Origin: NCEH01 sp043195125
GTDB lineage: Bacteria > Pseudomonadota > Alphaproteobacteria > Rhizobiales > Xanthobacteraceae
Reading direction: 5' to 3' (one strand)
Length of the DNA: 64,000 nucleotides
Assembly: GCF_043195125.1 (NCBI RefSeq)
Contig: NZ_JBAFWR010000001.1
Below are positions 39,890 to 48,342 of the stretch, one piece after another (the stretch's first letter is position 1; each line of letters begins with the position of its first letter). Under the pieces are notes generated by a model that was not told the origin of the DNA, made no database searches, and worked only from the letters and a program-made list of their open reading frames with translations. The position numbers were made by a program, and so were the translations under genes.

Positions 39890-40791
39890 CCGATGCCGCG
39901 CCGCAGGAGACCCGGGCGAATGGCCGCCTTGCGCGCATGTTCGCCGATCTTCTGGCGCTCTTCGCGAGCCTGCTCGGGGCGTGGCGCTACCTTTGGCGGC
40001 GTACCGTCCGCGGGCCGCAGCCGCGAGTCGGGCTGGCCGGTGCGGTGGAAGGCATATCCCTGGCCATCCTCGTGGCGAGTCTGGTTGCCGCTTCTATGAT
40101 CCTTGTGGACCCTTTGATCCCGGGCCTGCGGCTGAAGACGCCCATGGGCATCGTGCATTTCTTCGAGCGCATCACGGCGCTCGGGCTCGGCGGCGTCATT
40201 CTGTGGCCGTTGGGGCTCGCCTTGCTCGGCGTGCTCGCGCTCAAACCGCATCTCGACGACATGGGTCGGCGCATCGCGGCGGCGGTGGCGGCGCGCCTCG
40301 GCTTCTTGTTCTTGAATGTCGCCGGGGTCGGGCTGGCGGTGCTGGTGGTGAAGTATCTGCTCGGCCGCGCGCGGCCGTACATGGCCCTTCATCTTGCAGG
40401 CCCGAACGCACAGCTCACGTTCGATTGGTTCGCCATGCGGGCCAGCTTCTCGTCCTTCCCCTCAGGCCATAGCACGGTGGTGTTTGCGGTCGCGCTCGCG
40501 TTCGCCGCCCTTTATCCGCGTGCGCGGGCGGCGCTGATTTGCGTTGCGGTCCTTGTCGCCATATCGCGTGTGGTGCTCGGATCGCATTATCCCAGCGATG
40601 TGCTTGCTGGCGCTGCGCTCGCAAGCCTTTCGACCATCTTGATGGTAAAGCTGTTCGCGGCACGCCGTCTGGTCTTTGCCGTGGCTGGTGACGGTGCAGT
40701 CCGCCCGATGGCCGGGCCGAGCGCACGCAGGCTGGCCCACCTTGTTCCTAAATCCGCACGCATATCCGCGCTCGAAGAGGCGAGATCTTGA
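39886..40791 (+). CDS. PAP2-family membrane phosphatase
   Basis: A 301-residue integral membrane acid phosphatase. All three PAP2 motifs are present: K156-YLLGRARP, FPSGH (191-195) and SRVVLGSHYPSD (228-239). There are about five to six helices, and a long N-terminal tail of about 45 residues. It overlaps both neighbours by four bases (ATGA before, TTGA after). In this setting it may recycle undecaprenyl pyrophosphate or dephosphorylate lipid A in concert with the glycosyltransferase; LpxE/LpxF/UppP-like activity cannot be told apart from sequence alone. Confidence 0.88.
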   Translation: MTDAAPQETRANGRLARMFADLLALFASLLGAWRYLWRRTVRGPQPRVGLAGAVEGISLAILVASLVAASMILVDPLIPGLRLKTPMGIVHFFERITALGLGGVILWPLGLALLGVLALKPHLDDMGRRIAAAVAARLGFLFLNVAGVGLAVLVVKYLLGRARPYMALHLAGPNAQLTFDWFAMRASFSSFPSGHSTVVFAVALAFAALYPRARAALICVAVLVAISRVVLGSHYPSDVLAGAALASLSTILMVKLFAARRLVFAVAGDGAVRPMAGPSARRLAHLVPKSARISALEEARS

Positions 40792-41543
40792 ATTCCCCCG
40801 CGCCCAACTCCCCGCAAAATCCTCGTCTTTCAGTCGTCATCTCGGTGAAGGACGAGGCGGAAAACATCGCCCCGCTCGTGGTGGAGATCGAAGCCGCGCT
40901 TAAAGAGCCCTTTGAGCTGATCTTCGTCGACGACGGATCCACCGATGACACGTTGGTCCAGCTCAACGCGGTCGCCGCGACCCGGCCCCATGTGCGGATT
41001 CTGCGCCACGCGAAGGCCTGCGGGAAATCCGCCGGCGTCAACACCGGCGCCTGGGCGGCGACTGGAGAGATTCTTCTGCTGCTCGACGGCGATGGGCAGA
41101 ACAACCCGATCTATCTGCCGCAGCTCTTGCGTCTGCTGGACGAGGGGGGGGCACGGGTCGGTATGGCCCAGGGCGAGCGTCAGGGACGCAAGGATACCGT
41201 CTTCAAGCGCATCCAGTCGCGCATCGCGAATGGCGTGCGCAGGGGATTGCTGCAGGACGGTACGAAGGATACAGGGTGCGGCTTGAAAGTCGTGCGGCGC
41301 GAACTCTATCTGCGCCTGCCGGTATTTGACGGGCTTCACCGCTTCACGCCCGCGCTTGTCGCGCGTGAAGGGTACGGCATCGTGACATGTCCGGTGGTGG
41401 ACCGGCCGCGCTGGCACGGGAAATCCAAATATGGCTTCTTCGATCGCCTTTGGGTCGGCATCGCCGATCTTCTGGGGGTGTGGTGGCTGATCCGGCGCCG
41501 TCGCGTGCCGGAACTGGTTGAGGTTGATCCGAATGCTCGTTGA
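40788..41543 (+). CDS. Dolichyl-phosphate-mannose-synthase-like glycosyltransferase (GT2)
   Basis: A 251-residue GT2 enzyme. The nucleotide-sugar site is LSVVISVKDEAENIAPLV near residue 12 and FVDDGSTDDT near 44, and the metal aspartates are in LLLLDGDGQNNP (about 96-107). There are no membrane helices in the C-terminal part other than a short hydrophobic stretch near 225-240. The start is TTG at 40788, overlapping the PAP2 stop, with GAGG upstream. Such DPM1/ArnC-like enzymes charge polyprenyl phosphate with the sugar that the ArnT-like enzyme then transfers. It overlaps the LAB_N gene by 11 bases. Confidence 0.9.
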   Translation: MNSPAPNSPQNPRLSVVISVKDEAENIAPLVVEIEAALKEPFELIFVDDGSTDDTLVQLNAVAATRPHVRILRHAKACGKSAGVNTGAWAATGEILLLLDGDGQNNPIYLPQLLRLLDEGGARVGMAQGERQGRKDTVFKRIQSRIANGVRRGLLQDGTKDTGCGLKVVRRELYLRLPVFDGLHRFTPALVAREGYGIVTCPVVDRPRWHGKSKYGFFDRLWVGIADLLGVWWLIRRRRVPELVEVDPNAR

Positions 41544-41865
41544 ACTGGTCCAGGCCGCCGGGAATTATTTGCATGACGTGTTCGTCTCGCAACTCGACTG
41601 GTGGGTCGTCCTCGGCTTCGTGGCGCAGATCCTGTTCACCATGCGGTTCGTGGTGCAATGGCTTGCGAGCGAGCGGGCCGGGCGCTCGGTAATACCGTTT
41701 GCGTTTTGGACCTTTTCGCTGGGCGGTGGCACGCTGCTACTGGTCTATGCGCTGTATCGCAAGGATCCGGTGTTCATCGCCGGGCAGGCCCTCTCGACTT
41801 TCATCTACATTCGCAATCTGCAATTCGCCTTGCGCGAGCGCCGGGCGGACCGCGCGGCGACGTGA
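41533..41865 (+). CDS. Lipid A biosynthesis N-terminal (LAB_N) domain membrane protein
   Basis: A 110-residue, three-helix membrane protein. WWVVLGFVAQILFTMRFVVQ and WLASERAGRSVIPFAFW, followed by SLGGGTLLLVYALYRKDPVF, are the signature of the LAB_N domain (PF07578-type), often found near or fused to lipid A genes. ATG 41533 lies inside the end of the GT2 gene. Its position at the end of the ArnT-PAP2-GT2 set suggests a small flippase subunit analogous to ArnE/ArnF, or a partner of the GT2 enzyme; this is an inference. Confidence 0.86.
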   Translation: MLVELVQAAGNYLHDVFVSQLDWWVVLGFVAQILFTMRFVVQWLASERAGRSVIPFAFWTFSLGGGTLLLVYALYRKDPVFIAGQALSTFIYIRNLQFALRERRADRAAT

Positions 41866-41913
41866 CGACCGTAGCGGCTCGAATACGGCTCCCCCGTTGT
41901 CCGATCCTCCAAG

Positions 41914-41939
41914 CTTTCCCCCCGCGTTAGGGGGGAGAG
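41914..41939. terminator. GC-rich hairpin between LAB_N and metC
   Basis: Arms CTTTCCCCCC (41914-41923) and GGGGGGAGAG (41930-41939) form a 10-bp stem with one G-T pair around a six-base loop. It lies between two convergent genes, 49 bases after the LAB_N stop. No T run flanks it. It may serve as a bidirectional 3' end; it could also be a dispersed REP-like unit. Confidence 0.45.
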
Positions 41940-41996
41940 TTCTGCGGTTGCGGTGGGCCGGGAGGTGCGCACCGAATTGGGAAAAGACGGGCGGTC

Positions 41997-43175
41997 CTAG
42001 GCCGCCGCCATCTTCGCGAAGGCCTGATCAAGGTCCGCCATCAGATCCGCAGGGCTTTCGAGCCCGATGTGGAGTCGTACCCCGGGGCCTTCGGCCTGCC
42101 ACTTGGTCGCGGTGCGATAGGTGGAGCAGTCGAATGCGATGATGAGGCTTTCGTAGCCGCCCCACGAATAGCCCATGCCGAACAGTTCAAGCGCATCGAA
42201 GAAGGCCGCCAGCGCCGGCTCCGCCACCGGCTTCAGAATGATGCTGAACAGGCCCGACGAACCCTTGAAATCGCGTTTCCAAATGGCGTGACCCGGATTG
42301 TTCTCAAGCCCCGGATGGAGCACCCGAGAGACCTCGGGGCGGGCCTGCAGCCAGCGGGCCACCGTCAATGCCGATGCCTGATGGCGCTCGAGCCGAACCG
42401 CCATGGTGCGCAGGCCGCGCGAACCAAGGGCGGCGTCGTCGGGGCTGATACAGATTCCCATGTCTCCATGGGTGTCGTGCACCCGCTTCCAGCTCTGCCC
42501 AACCGCAGAAATGGTGCCGAGATTGAGATCGGCGTGCCCGCCGATATATTTCGTGCCGGCCTGGATGGAGATATCCACACCGAAATCGTGCGGCTTGAAA
42601 AACAGGGGCGTTGCCCACGTATTGTCGATGAGCGTGGTGATGCCGCGAGCGCGCGCGACCGTGGTGATGGCCGGCACATCCTGCATTTCGAAGCTTTGGG
42701 AGCCTGGCGCCTCAAGGAATATGGCGCGCGTGTTTTCCCGTAACAGTTGCGCGATCCCTGCCGCAGCGAGAGGATCATAATAAGTGGTCTCAACACCCAT
42801 GCGGCGCAGCACCGTGTCGCAGAAACGGCGTGTGGGGTAGTAGACAGTGTCCACCATCAGCAGGTGGTCGCCGGCGGCCAGGGCGCTCAGCAGCGCGATC
42901 GAGCAGGCCGACAGGCCGGACGGCGTAAGTGCCACGCCGTCGGAGCCTTCCAAGGCTTGCAGAGCCGTTTCAAGGGCTTCCGTGGTCGGATTGCCGCGGC
43001 GGCCGTAGCTGTAGCGGCTGCGGTGGGCGGCGAGATCGGCATAATTTGGATAGAGCACCGTTGAACCGCGCACCACGGGCGGGTTGACGAACCCATCAAA
43101 ACGGAACGGATCGCGGCCGAGGCGGACCACCTCGGTTTCTGGCTCGAAACTTGCTTTACGGTCGGTGGGCGTCAT
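41997..43175 (-). CDS. metC: Cystathionine beta-lyase
   Basis: A 392-residue Cys/Met-metabolism PLP enzyme that cleaves cystathionine to homocysteine, pyruvate and ammonia. The typical blocks are SRYSYGRRGNPTTEALE, LTPSGLSACSIALL, EAPGSQSFEMQDVPAI, LIDNTWATPLFFKPHDFG, IQAGTKYIGGHADLNLG (PLP lysine) and YSWGGYESLI. These fit the MetC branch of proteobacteria. ATG 43175 has GGAG seven bases upstream; the frame continues open to 43466 without similarity. It is divergent from aapJ; metC beside aap is a neighbourhood known from rhizobia. Confidence 0.92.
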   Translation of the reverse strand: MTPTDRKASFEPETEVVRLGRDPFRFDGFVNPPVVRGSTVLYPNYADLAAHRSRYSYGRRGNPTTEALETALQALEGSDGVALTPSGLSACSIALLSALAAGDHLLMVDTVYYPTRRFCDTVLRRMGVETTYYDPLAAAGIAQLLRENTRAIFLEAPGSQSFEMQDVPAITTVARARGITTLIDNTWATPLFFKPHDFGVDISIQAGTKYIGGHADLNLGTISAVGQSWKRVHDTHGDMGICISPDDAALGSRGLRTMAVRLERHQASALTVARWLQARPEVSRVLHPGLENNPGHAIWKRDFKGSSGLFSIILKPVAEPALAAFFDALELFGMGYSWGGYESLIIAFDCSTYRTATKWQAEGPGVRLHIGLESPADLMADLDQAFAKMAAA

Positions 43176-43227
43176 CGGATGCTCCGAAATGCCTAATCCT
43201 GCGTCTGCCCACGCTCGCGGCATGCTA

Positions 43228-43256
43228 TTGACCACCCGGTCGCGAGGGATTGAGAT
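43228..43256 (+). promoter_or_regulatory. Candidate aapJ promoter
   Basis: TTGACC (43228-43233) and TGAGAT (43251-43256), 17 bases apart, form a weak sigma-70-like promoter about 95 bases before the aapJ start. The -35 is good, the -10 poor, which would fit an activated promoter. Confidence 0.35.
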
Positions 43257-43268
43257 GTATCCCATACG

Positions 43269-43314
43269 ACGTCCCGGACAACGGCGTCGATCCCGAACAC
43301 CGGGACGTTGTCCG
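43269..43314 (+). promoter_or_regulatory. aapJ leader with two mutually exclusive stem-loops
   Basis: Two perfect 9-bp inverted repeats interlock: ACGTCCCGG (43269-43277) with CCGGGACGT (43300-43308), and CGGACAACG (43275-43283) with CGTTGTCCG (43306-43314). Because the left arms overlap by three bases and the right arms also overlap by three, only one stem can form at a time. The block ends 35 bases before the aapJ GTG start. It could be an RNA switch or a pair of protein-binding dyads. Confidence 0.55.
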
Positions 43315-43349
43315 ATTGGCTTCAGGTGCAACAAGAGAAGGGACCTTCC

Positions 43350-44360
43350 GTGAAACGCATCCTGTGTGCAGTGGCTGGATTGATCGCGCTTGGCGTCGGC
43401 GCGGGGCATGCCGCGACGCTTGACGACGTGAAGGCGCGCGGCGCTCTGAATTGCGGCGTGACGCAAGGCCTTCCGGGATTTTCCAATCCCGACGACAAAG
43501 GCAACTGGACCGGCATCGACGTGGACTTCTGCCGCGCCGTCGCGGCGGCCATCTTCGGCGATGCGACCAAGGTGAAATTCTCCCCGCTTTCGGCGAAGGA
43601 CCGCTTCACTGCGCTTCAGTCAGGCGGCATCGACGTGCTTTCGCGCAACACCACCTGGACCATGTCGCGCGACACCACCCTCGGCTTTAACTTCGCCGGC
43701 GTGATGTATTACGACGGCCAGGGCTTCCTGGTGCGCAAGTCGCTGAACCTGAAGTCCGTCAAGGATTTGGCTGGCGCTTCCATCTGCGTGCAGACGGGCA
43801 CCACCAACGAGCTGAACGTTGGCGATTATTTCCGCACCAACAATCTCAAGTATGAGCTGATCGCGTTCGCCACCATCGACGAGACGGTGAAGGCTTATGA
43901 TTCCGGCCGGTGCGATGCCTTCACCTCGGACCAGTCGCAGCTTTATTCGGTGCGGCTGAAGCTGACCAACGCGAATGACCACGTCGTTCTGCCGGAAGTC
44001 ATCTCCAAGGAACCGCTTGGCCCGCTGGTGCGTCACGGCGACGATCAGTGGTTTGATCTGATCAAATGGACCTATTTCGTGCTTCTCAATGCCGAAGAGC
44101 TTGGCGTGAACAGCAAGAACGTGGACGAGATGATCAATTCCCAGAATCCGGAGATCAAGCGTCTACTGGGTTCAGATGGCAAGTACGGCGAAGCGGTGGG
44201 CGTGCCCAATGATTGGGTCGTCAAGATCGTGAAGCAGGTGGGCAATTACGGCGAGATCTTCGAGCGCAATCTCGGCGCGTCGACCCCGCTTGCCATCAAC
44301 CGCGGCCTCAACAAGCTGTGGAACCAGGGCGGCCTCCAGTACGGCATGCCGGTGCGCTGA
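43350..44360 (+). CDS. aapJ: General L-amino acid ABC transporter, periplasmic binding protein
   Basis: A 336-residue family-3 amino-acid-binding protein with signal peptide VKRILCAVAGLIALGVGAGHA (residues 1-21). The mature part has LNCGVTQGLPGFSNPDDKGN, GIDVDFCRAVAAAIFGD, ALQSGGIDVLSRNTTWTMSR and GPLVRHGDDQWFDLIKW, all close to AapJ/BztA of alphaproteobacteria. The GTG start at 43350 follows GAAGGGA. It begins the aapJQMP operon, which in Rhizobium imports a broad range of L-amino acids. A 12-bp stem-loop after the stop and a structured leader suggest that its level is set separately from the permease. Confidence 0.95.
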   Translation: MKRILCAVAGLIALGVGAGHAATLDDVKARGALNCGVTQGLPGFSNPDDKGNWTGIDVDFCRAVAAAIFGDATKVKFSPLSAKDRFTALQSGGIDVLSRNTTWTMSRDTTLGFNFAGVMYYDGQGFLVRKSLNLKSVKDLAGASICVQTGTTNELNVGDYFRTNNLKYELIAFATIDETVKAYDSGRCDAFTSDQSQLYSVRLKLTNANDHVVLPEVISKEPLGPLVRHGDDQWFDLIKWTYFVLLNAEELGVNSKNVDEMINSQNPEIKRLLGSDGKYGEAVGVPNDWVVKIVKQVGNYGEIFERNLGASTPLAINRGLNKLWNQGGLQYGMPVR

Positions 44361-44366
44361 AGTAGC

Positions 44367-44398
44367 GATCCGGCGCCCTTGTGGGCGCCGGATCTTTT
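44367..44398 (+). terminator. Intercistronic stem-loop between aapJ and aapQ
   Basis: A perfect 12-bp stem, GATCCGGCGCCC (44367-44378) with GGGCGCCGGATC (44383-44394), has loop TTGT and is followed by TTTT. It lies six bases after the aapJ stop. It looks like a partial terminator or mRNA stabiliser that yields excess binding protein over permease. Confidence 0.75.
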
Positions 44399-44498
44399 CG
44401 CCGGCCCGCCGGCGCCGTCTCGGCTGGAGGCGGAACGACCTTTCTCACTTTTCTACATTTTCCAAAGGGCCGCAGAGTCCTGGATCTTGAGGGGCTAG

Positions 44499-45791
44499 AT
44501 GACAGACGCACGCTGGTCGGAGCCCGCTCCGACGCGCCGGCGATGGTCGTGGACCGACCCGGCGCTCCGTTCCGCAGTGATCCAGATCGCATTGGGCATC
44601 GCGCTCATCTGGCTCGCCTGGTCGTTCTTCGCCAATGCCCAGGCCAACCTTGCCCGGCAAGGCATCGCCTCCGGGTTTGGCTTCCTCGACAATTCCGCCG
44701 GCTTCGGCATTACGCAGACGCTCATTCCCTATTCGGAATCCATGAGCTACGGCCGCGCCTTCCTGGTGGGCCTCCTCAACACGCTGCTGGTGGCGTTCCT
44801 CGGCATTATCCTTGCCACCATCCTCGGCTTTCTGGTGGGTGTCGCGCGCCTGTCCGAGAATGTGGTCATCAAGGCGCTGGCCTCCGCTTACGTGGAAGTG
44901 ACGCGCAATCTGCCGCCTCTGTTCCAGATCCTGTTCTGGTACCTTGCGGTTCTGGCGGCGATGCCGAACCCGCGCCAGAGCTGGGGCTTCGGCCTGCAAC
45001 CCCTGTTCAATTTCCTTGCCGACACCTTCGCGGGAATCGGCCTCGCGCCACTCGGTTCCACGTTTCGGACCCTTGCCGGCGATGTGGCGGGTCCGTCGGT
45101 GTTCGTCAACAATCGCGGCCTGGTCGTTCCCAGACCGGTGTTCGAGAGCGGCTTCGTCTGGGTTGTGGTGGCGTTCTTCCTCGCCATCCTCGCCTCGTTC
45201 CTGATCGGCCGGTGGGCGAAGGCGCGGCAATTGGCGACGGGCCAGCAATTCCCGGTGTTCTGGACCGGCTTCGGCCTCATCGTCGGCCTGCCGATCATCG
45301 TGTGCTTCGCGCTCGGTGTGCCTGTCACGCTCGAAAAGCCGGCGCTGCAAGGCTTCAACTTCGTTGGCGGCGTGCGCGTGATTCCGGAATTCGTTTCGCT
45401 GCTGCTGGCATTGTCGATCTACACCGCCGGCTTCATCGCCGAGATCGTGCGCGCCGGCATCCTCGCTGTGTCCAAGGGCCAGACCGAGGCGGCAAAATCG
45501 CTTGGGCTGCGCTCGGGTCCGACCCTGCGTCTCGTGGTCATCCCGCAGGCCATGCGCGTGATCGTGCCACCGCTGACCAGCCAATATCTGAACATCACCA
45601 AAAATTCGACCCTGGGCGTCGCGGTCGGCTATCCGGACCTGTTCGCGATCTTTGCCGGTACGACGCTGAACCAGACCGGTCAGGCGATCGAAATCATCGC
45701 CATCACGATGGCGGTCTACCTCACCATCTCCATCCTCACTTCGGCGTTGATGGGTTGGTACAACAAGCGCGTCGCGCTCGTGGAACGGTGA
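44499..45791 (+). CDS. aapQ: General L-amino acid ABC transporter permease
   Basis: A 430-residue permease, longer than usual amino-acid permeases because of an extended periplasmic segment (about residues 150-230), as is characteristic of AapQ/BztB. The EAA loop that contacts the ATPase is near residues 325-345 (SKGQTEAAKSLGLRSGPTLR). About eight hydrophobic segments are visible. It is followed by aapM after seven bases and works as a heterodimer with it. Confidence 0.95.
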   Translation: MTDARWSEPAPTRRRWSWTDPALRSAVIQIALGIALIWLAWSFFANAQANLARQGIASGFGFLDNSAGFGITQTLIPYSESMSYGRAFLVGLLNTLLVAFLGIILATILGFLVGVARLSENVVIKALASAYVEVTRNLPPLFQILFWYLAVLAAMPNPRQSWGFGLQPLFNFLADTFAGIGLAPLGSTFRTLAGDVAGPSVFVNNRGLVVPRPVFESGFVWVVVAFFLAILASFLIGRWAKARQLATGQQFPVFWTGFGLIVGLPIIVCFALGVPVTLEKPALQGFNFVGGVRVIPEFVSLLLALSIYTAGFIAEIVRAGILAVSKGQTEAAKSLGLRSGPTLRLVVIPQAMRVIVPPLTSQYLNITKNSTLGVAVGYPDLFAIFAGTTLNQTGQAIEIIAITMAVYLTISILTSALMGWYNKRVALVER

Positions 45792-45798
45792 GGGCGCC

Positions 45799-47190
45799 AT
45801 GAACACTGCAACGCGCCCCGCGCCCCAGGCGGCTTTTGTCGCTCCCAAGGATTTGCGCCCCCAGGAGCCGGCGCCGGTCTCCAATCGCGGCATCTATGGC
45901 TGGTCCCGCGCCCATCTGTTCGGCTCGGTCGGGCAGGTGTTGCTGACGCTGCTCGGCATTTTGGTGGTCTATGTCACCATCCCCCCACTGCTGAAGTTCT
46001 TCATCTTTGACGCAGTCTGGAGCGGGGCTGGGCGCGACGCATGCCTGCCTGAGAAGATCGGCCGTCCTGTCGGGGCGTGCTGGCCCTTCATCTATGCCAA
46101 GTTCAACCAAATCTTGTACGGCTTCTATCCGGAGAGCGAGCGGTGGCGGGTCAATATCGTCTATTTTCTCGGTGCGGCGTTGCTCGCCCCGCTTCTGTTC
46201 CCCAAAGTACCCTACAAGCGGTTGAACGCGCTTGCCTTTTTCGGCATCTATCCGGTGGTGAGCTTTGTTCTGCTGACCGGCGGCAATCTCGCGCTCAATA
46301 ATTTCCTGCTGGGGGGCACCGGGCTTGAAAACATTCGGGGCTCGTTCGCCGGGCTGCGCCTGTCCTATTGGGTGCAGTTCATCATCGTGACCGGACTTGC
46401 GTGTGCAATCGCAGCTCTCGCGGCGCCGGTTTTCGGTGGCAGCCGGCGCGGTGCCGTTCGCGGCACGCTCTCCACCTTCGGCGTTATCGCCTTGGTGCTG
46501 CTGGCCGTGGACCTAGATTTCGGCCTTCAGGAAGTGGAGACCCGCCAATGGGGCGGCCTGCTGGTGACGCTCGTGATCGCCGTCACCGGCATTGTCGTGT
46601 CGCTGCCGCTGGGCATCCTGCTCGCTCTCGGCCGGCGATCCAACCTGCCGCTGGTGAAAATTTCTTCCATCGTTTTCATCGAGTTCTGGCGCGGCGTGCC
46701 GCTGATCACCGTGCTGTTCTTCGCAACCTATATGCTGCCCCTGTTCCTGCCGGGCCGGTTCACCATCGACGGGCTGTTGCGGGCGCTGGTGGGCGTGGCG
46801 CTTTTTGCCTCCGCTTATATGGCGGAGGTGGTGCGCGGCGGTCTCCAGGCGATTCCCAAGGGCCAATACGAGGGCGCGCAGGCGATGGGCCTGCGTTCAG
46901 GCCTGATGATGCGCCTCGTCATCCTGCCTCAGGCCCTGAAGCTGGTGATCCCCGGAATCGTGAACAACTTCATCGGCCTGTTCAAGGACACCACACTGGT
47001 CCTGATCGTTTCGATCTTCGATCTGCTGGGCATTCTGCGCGCGTCCTTCACCGATCCGTCCTGGGCGACGCCGACCACGCTGTTCACCGGCTTCGGCTTC
47101 GCGGGGCTTGTCTATTTCGTCTTCTGCTACGGCATGTCCCGGTATTCGATGGCGCTGGAAAAGCGGCTCGACCGGTCCAACCGTCATTGA
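45799..47190 (+). CDS. aapM: General L-amino acid ABC transporter permease
   Basis: A 463-residue permease of the AapM/BztC type. A long N-terminal extension (about residues 30-230) with extra helices precedes the HisMQ-type core. The EAA loop is at about residues 350-375 (GLQAIPKGQYEGAQAMGLRS). GAGGGCGCC precedes the ATG. It pairs with AapQ; aapP follows after 11 bases. Confidence 0.95.
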   Translation: MNTATRPAPQAAFVAPKDLRPQEPAPVSNRGIYGWSRAHLFGSVGQVLLTLLGILVVYVTIPPLLKFFIFDAVWSGAGRDACLPEKIGRPVGACWPFIYAKFNQILYGFYPESERWRVNIVYFLGAALLAPLLFPKVPYKRLNALAFFGIYPVVSFVLLTGGNLALNNFLLGGTGLENIRGSFAGLRLSYWVQFIIVTGLACAIAALAAPVFGGSRRGAVRGTLSTFGVIALVLLAVDLDFGLQEVETRQWGGLLVTLVIAVTGIVVSLPLGILLALGRRSNLPLVKISSIVFIEFWRGVPLITVLFFATYMLPLFLPGRFTIDGLLRALVGVALFASAYMAEVVRGGLQAIPKGQYEGAQAMGLRSGLMMRLVILPQALKLVIPGIVNNFIGLFKDTTLVLIVSIFDLLGILRASFTDPSWATPTTLFTGFGFAGLVYFVFCYGMSRYSMALEKRLDRSNRH

Positions 47191-47201
47191 GGGAGCGTGC
47201 C

Positions 47202-47993
47202 ATGTCTTCAGTCTCTCATACCCAAGATCCGCTCATCGCCGAGGTCGAGGCGACCGCGCCAGCGGTCGCGGTGGAACTGGTCGCAGTCAACAAATGGTAC
47301 GGCGACTTCCACGTGCTGCGGGACATCAACCTCACCGTGAAGCGCGGCGAGCGCATCGTCATCTGCGGGCCCTCCGGCTCCGGCAAGTCCACCATGATCC
47401 GCTGCATCAACCGCCTGGAGGAACACCAGAAGGGCAGCATCGTCGTGGACGGGATCGAACTGACCAACGATCTCAAGCGCATCGACGAGGTGCGCCGCGA
47501 GGTCGGCATGGTGTTCCAGCACTTCAACCTGTTTCCGCACCTCACCATCCTGGAGAATTGCACGCTCGCCCCCATGTGGGTCCGCAAGATGCCCAAGAAA
47601 GAGGCGGACGAGGTGGCGATGCACTTCCTGAAGAAGGTGAAGATCCCGGAGCAGGCGAACAAATATCCCGGCCAGCTCTCGGGCGGTCAGCAGCAGCGCG
47701 TCGCCATCGCTCGCGCCCTCTGCATGCGTCCGCGCATCATGCTGTTCGACGAGCCGACCTCGGCGTTGGATCCGGAAATGGTGAAAGAGGTTCTCGACAC
47801 CATGGTGAGCCTCGCCGAGGAAGGCATGACCATGCTGTGCGTCACCCACGAAATGGGATTTGCCCGTCAGGTGGCCGACCGGGTGATCTTCATGGACGCT
47901 GGGCAGATCATCGAGATGAACGAGCCCAACGCGTTCTTCTCCAATCCTCAGCATGAACGGACGAAGCTCTTCCTCTCGCAAATCCTGCACTGA
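47202..47993 (+). CDS. aapP: General L-amino acid ABC transporter ATP-binding protein
   Basis: A 263-residue ABC ATPase. Walker A GPSGSGKST is at about residues 56-64, the Q-loop FQHFNLFPH near 106, the signature LSGGQQQRVAIARAL near 160, Walker B IMLFDEPTSALDPE near 181 and the switch His in VTHEMGFARQ near 214. Sequence is close to GlnQ/HisP-type enzymes. The ATG follows GAGGGAGCG. It is the last gene of the aap operon and energises amino-acid import. Confidence 0.96.
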   Translation: MSSVSHTQDPLIAEVEATAPAVAVELVAVNKWYGDFHVLRDINLTVKRGERIVICGPSGSGKSTMIRCINRLEEHQKGSIVVDGIELTNDLKRIDEVRREVGMVFQHFNLFPHLTILENCTLAPMWVRKMPKKEADEVAMHFLKKVKIPEQANKYPGQLSGGQQQRVAIARALCMRPRIMLFDEPTSALDPEMVKEVLDTMVSLAEEGMTMLCVTHEMGFARQVADRVIFMDAGQIIEMNEPNAFFSNPQHERTKLFLSQILH

Positions 47994-48061
47994 GCGGTGG
48001 GGGAGCACCGAACCGAAACCCACGTCCCAGCGTTACGTCTCCAAAGAAAAGGAGACATCAC

Positions 48062-48256
48062 ATGGACGATCAGAAAGAACGCCGCGAGGAAGCAGCCTTT
48101 CGAGCCCCGGACCAGCGCGGCACGGAAGGTGAGGTGGTGAAGTCGTCTCCCAAAGCGAAGCAGGGTGTTTCCTCGGGCCGCATCGTCACCATTCTCGCCG
48201 TGGGGCTGGTGCTGGTGGTTATCGGCTTTGCTGCGAGTTACCTGACCTCGGTGTGA
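48062..48256 (+). CDS. Small tail-anchored membrane protein
   Basis: A 64-residue protein. The N-terminal 38 residues are very charged (MDDQKERREEAAFRAPDQRG and on), and the C-terminal 24 form one membrane helix (RIVTILAVGLVLVVIGFAAS). AAAGGAGA lies eight bases before the ATG, a strong ribosome site. It stands between aapP and a nucleoside deoxyribosyltransferase-like gene that also ends in a membrane helix. Not recognised as a named family. Confidence 0.7.
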   Translation: MDDQKERREEAAFRAPDQRGTEGEVVKSSPKAKQGVSSGRIVTILAVGLVLVVIGFAASYLTSV

Positions 48257-48342
48257 GGAAGCCGGTGCCCTCATGGGGATGTCGCGTGCTATGAGGGGCG
48301 GCCGGCGCTGCTTGCGCCCCCATGATTGCTCGGCGCAGGACC

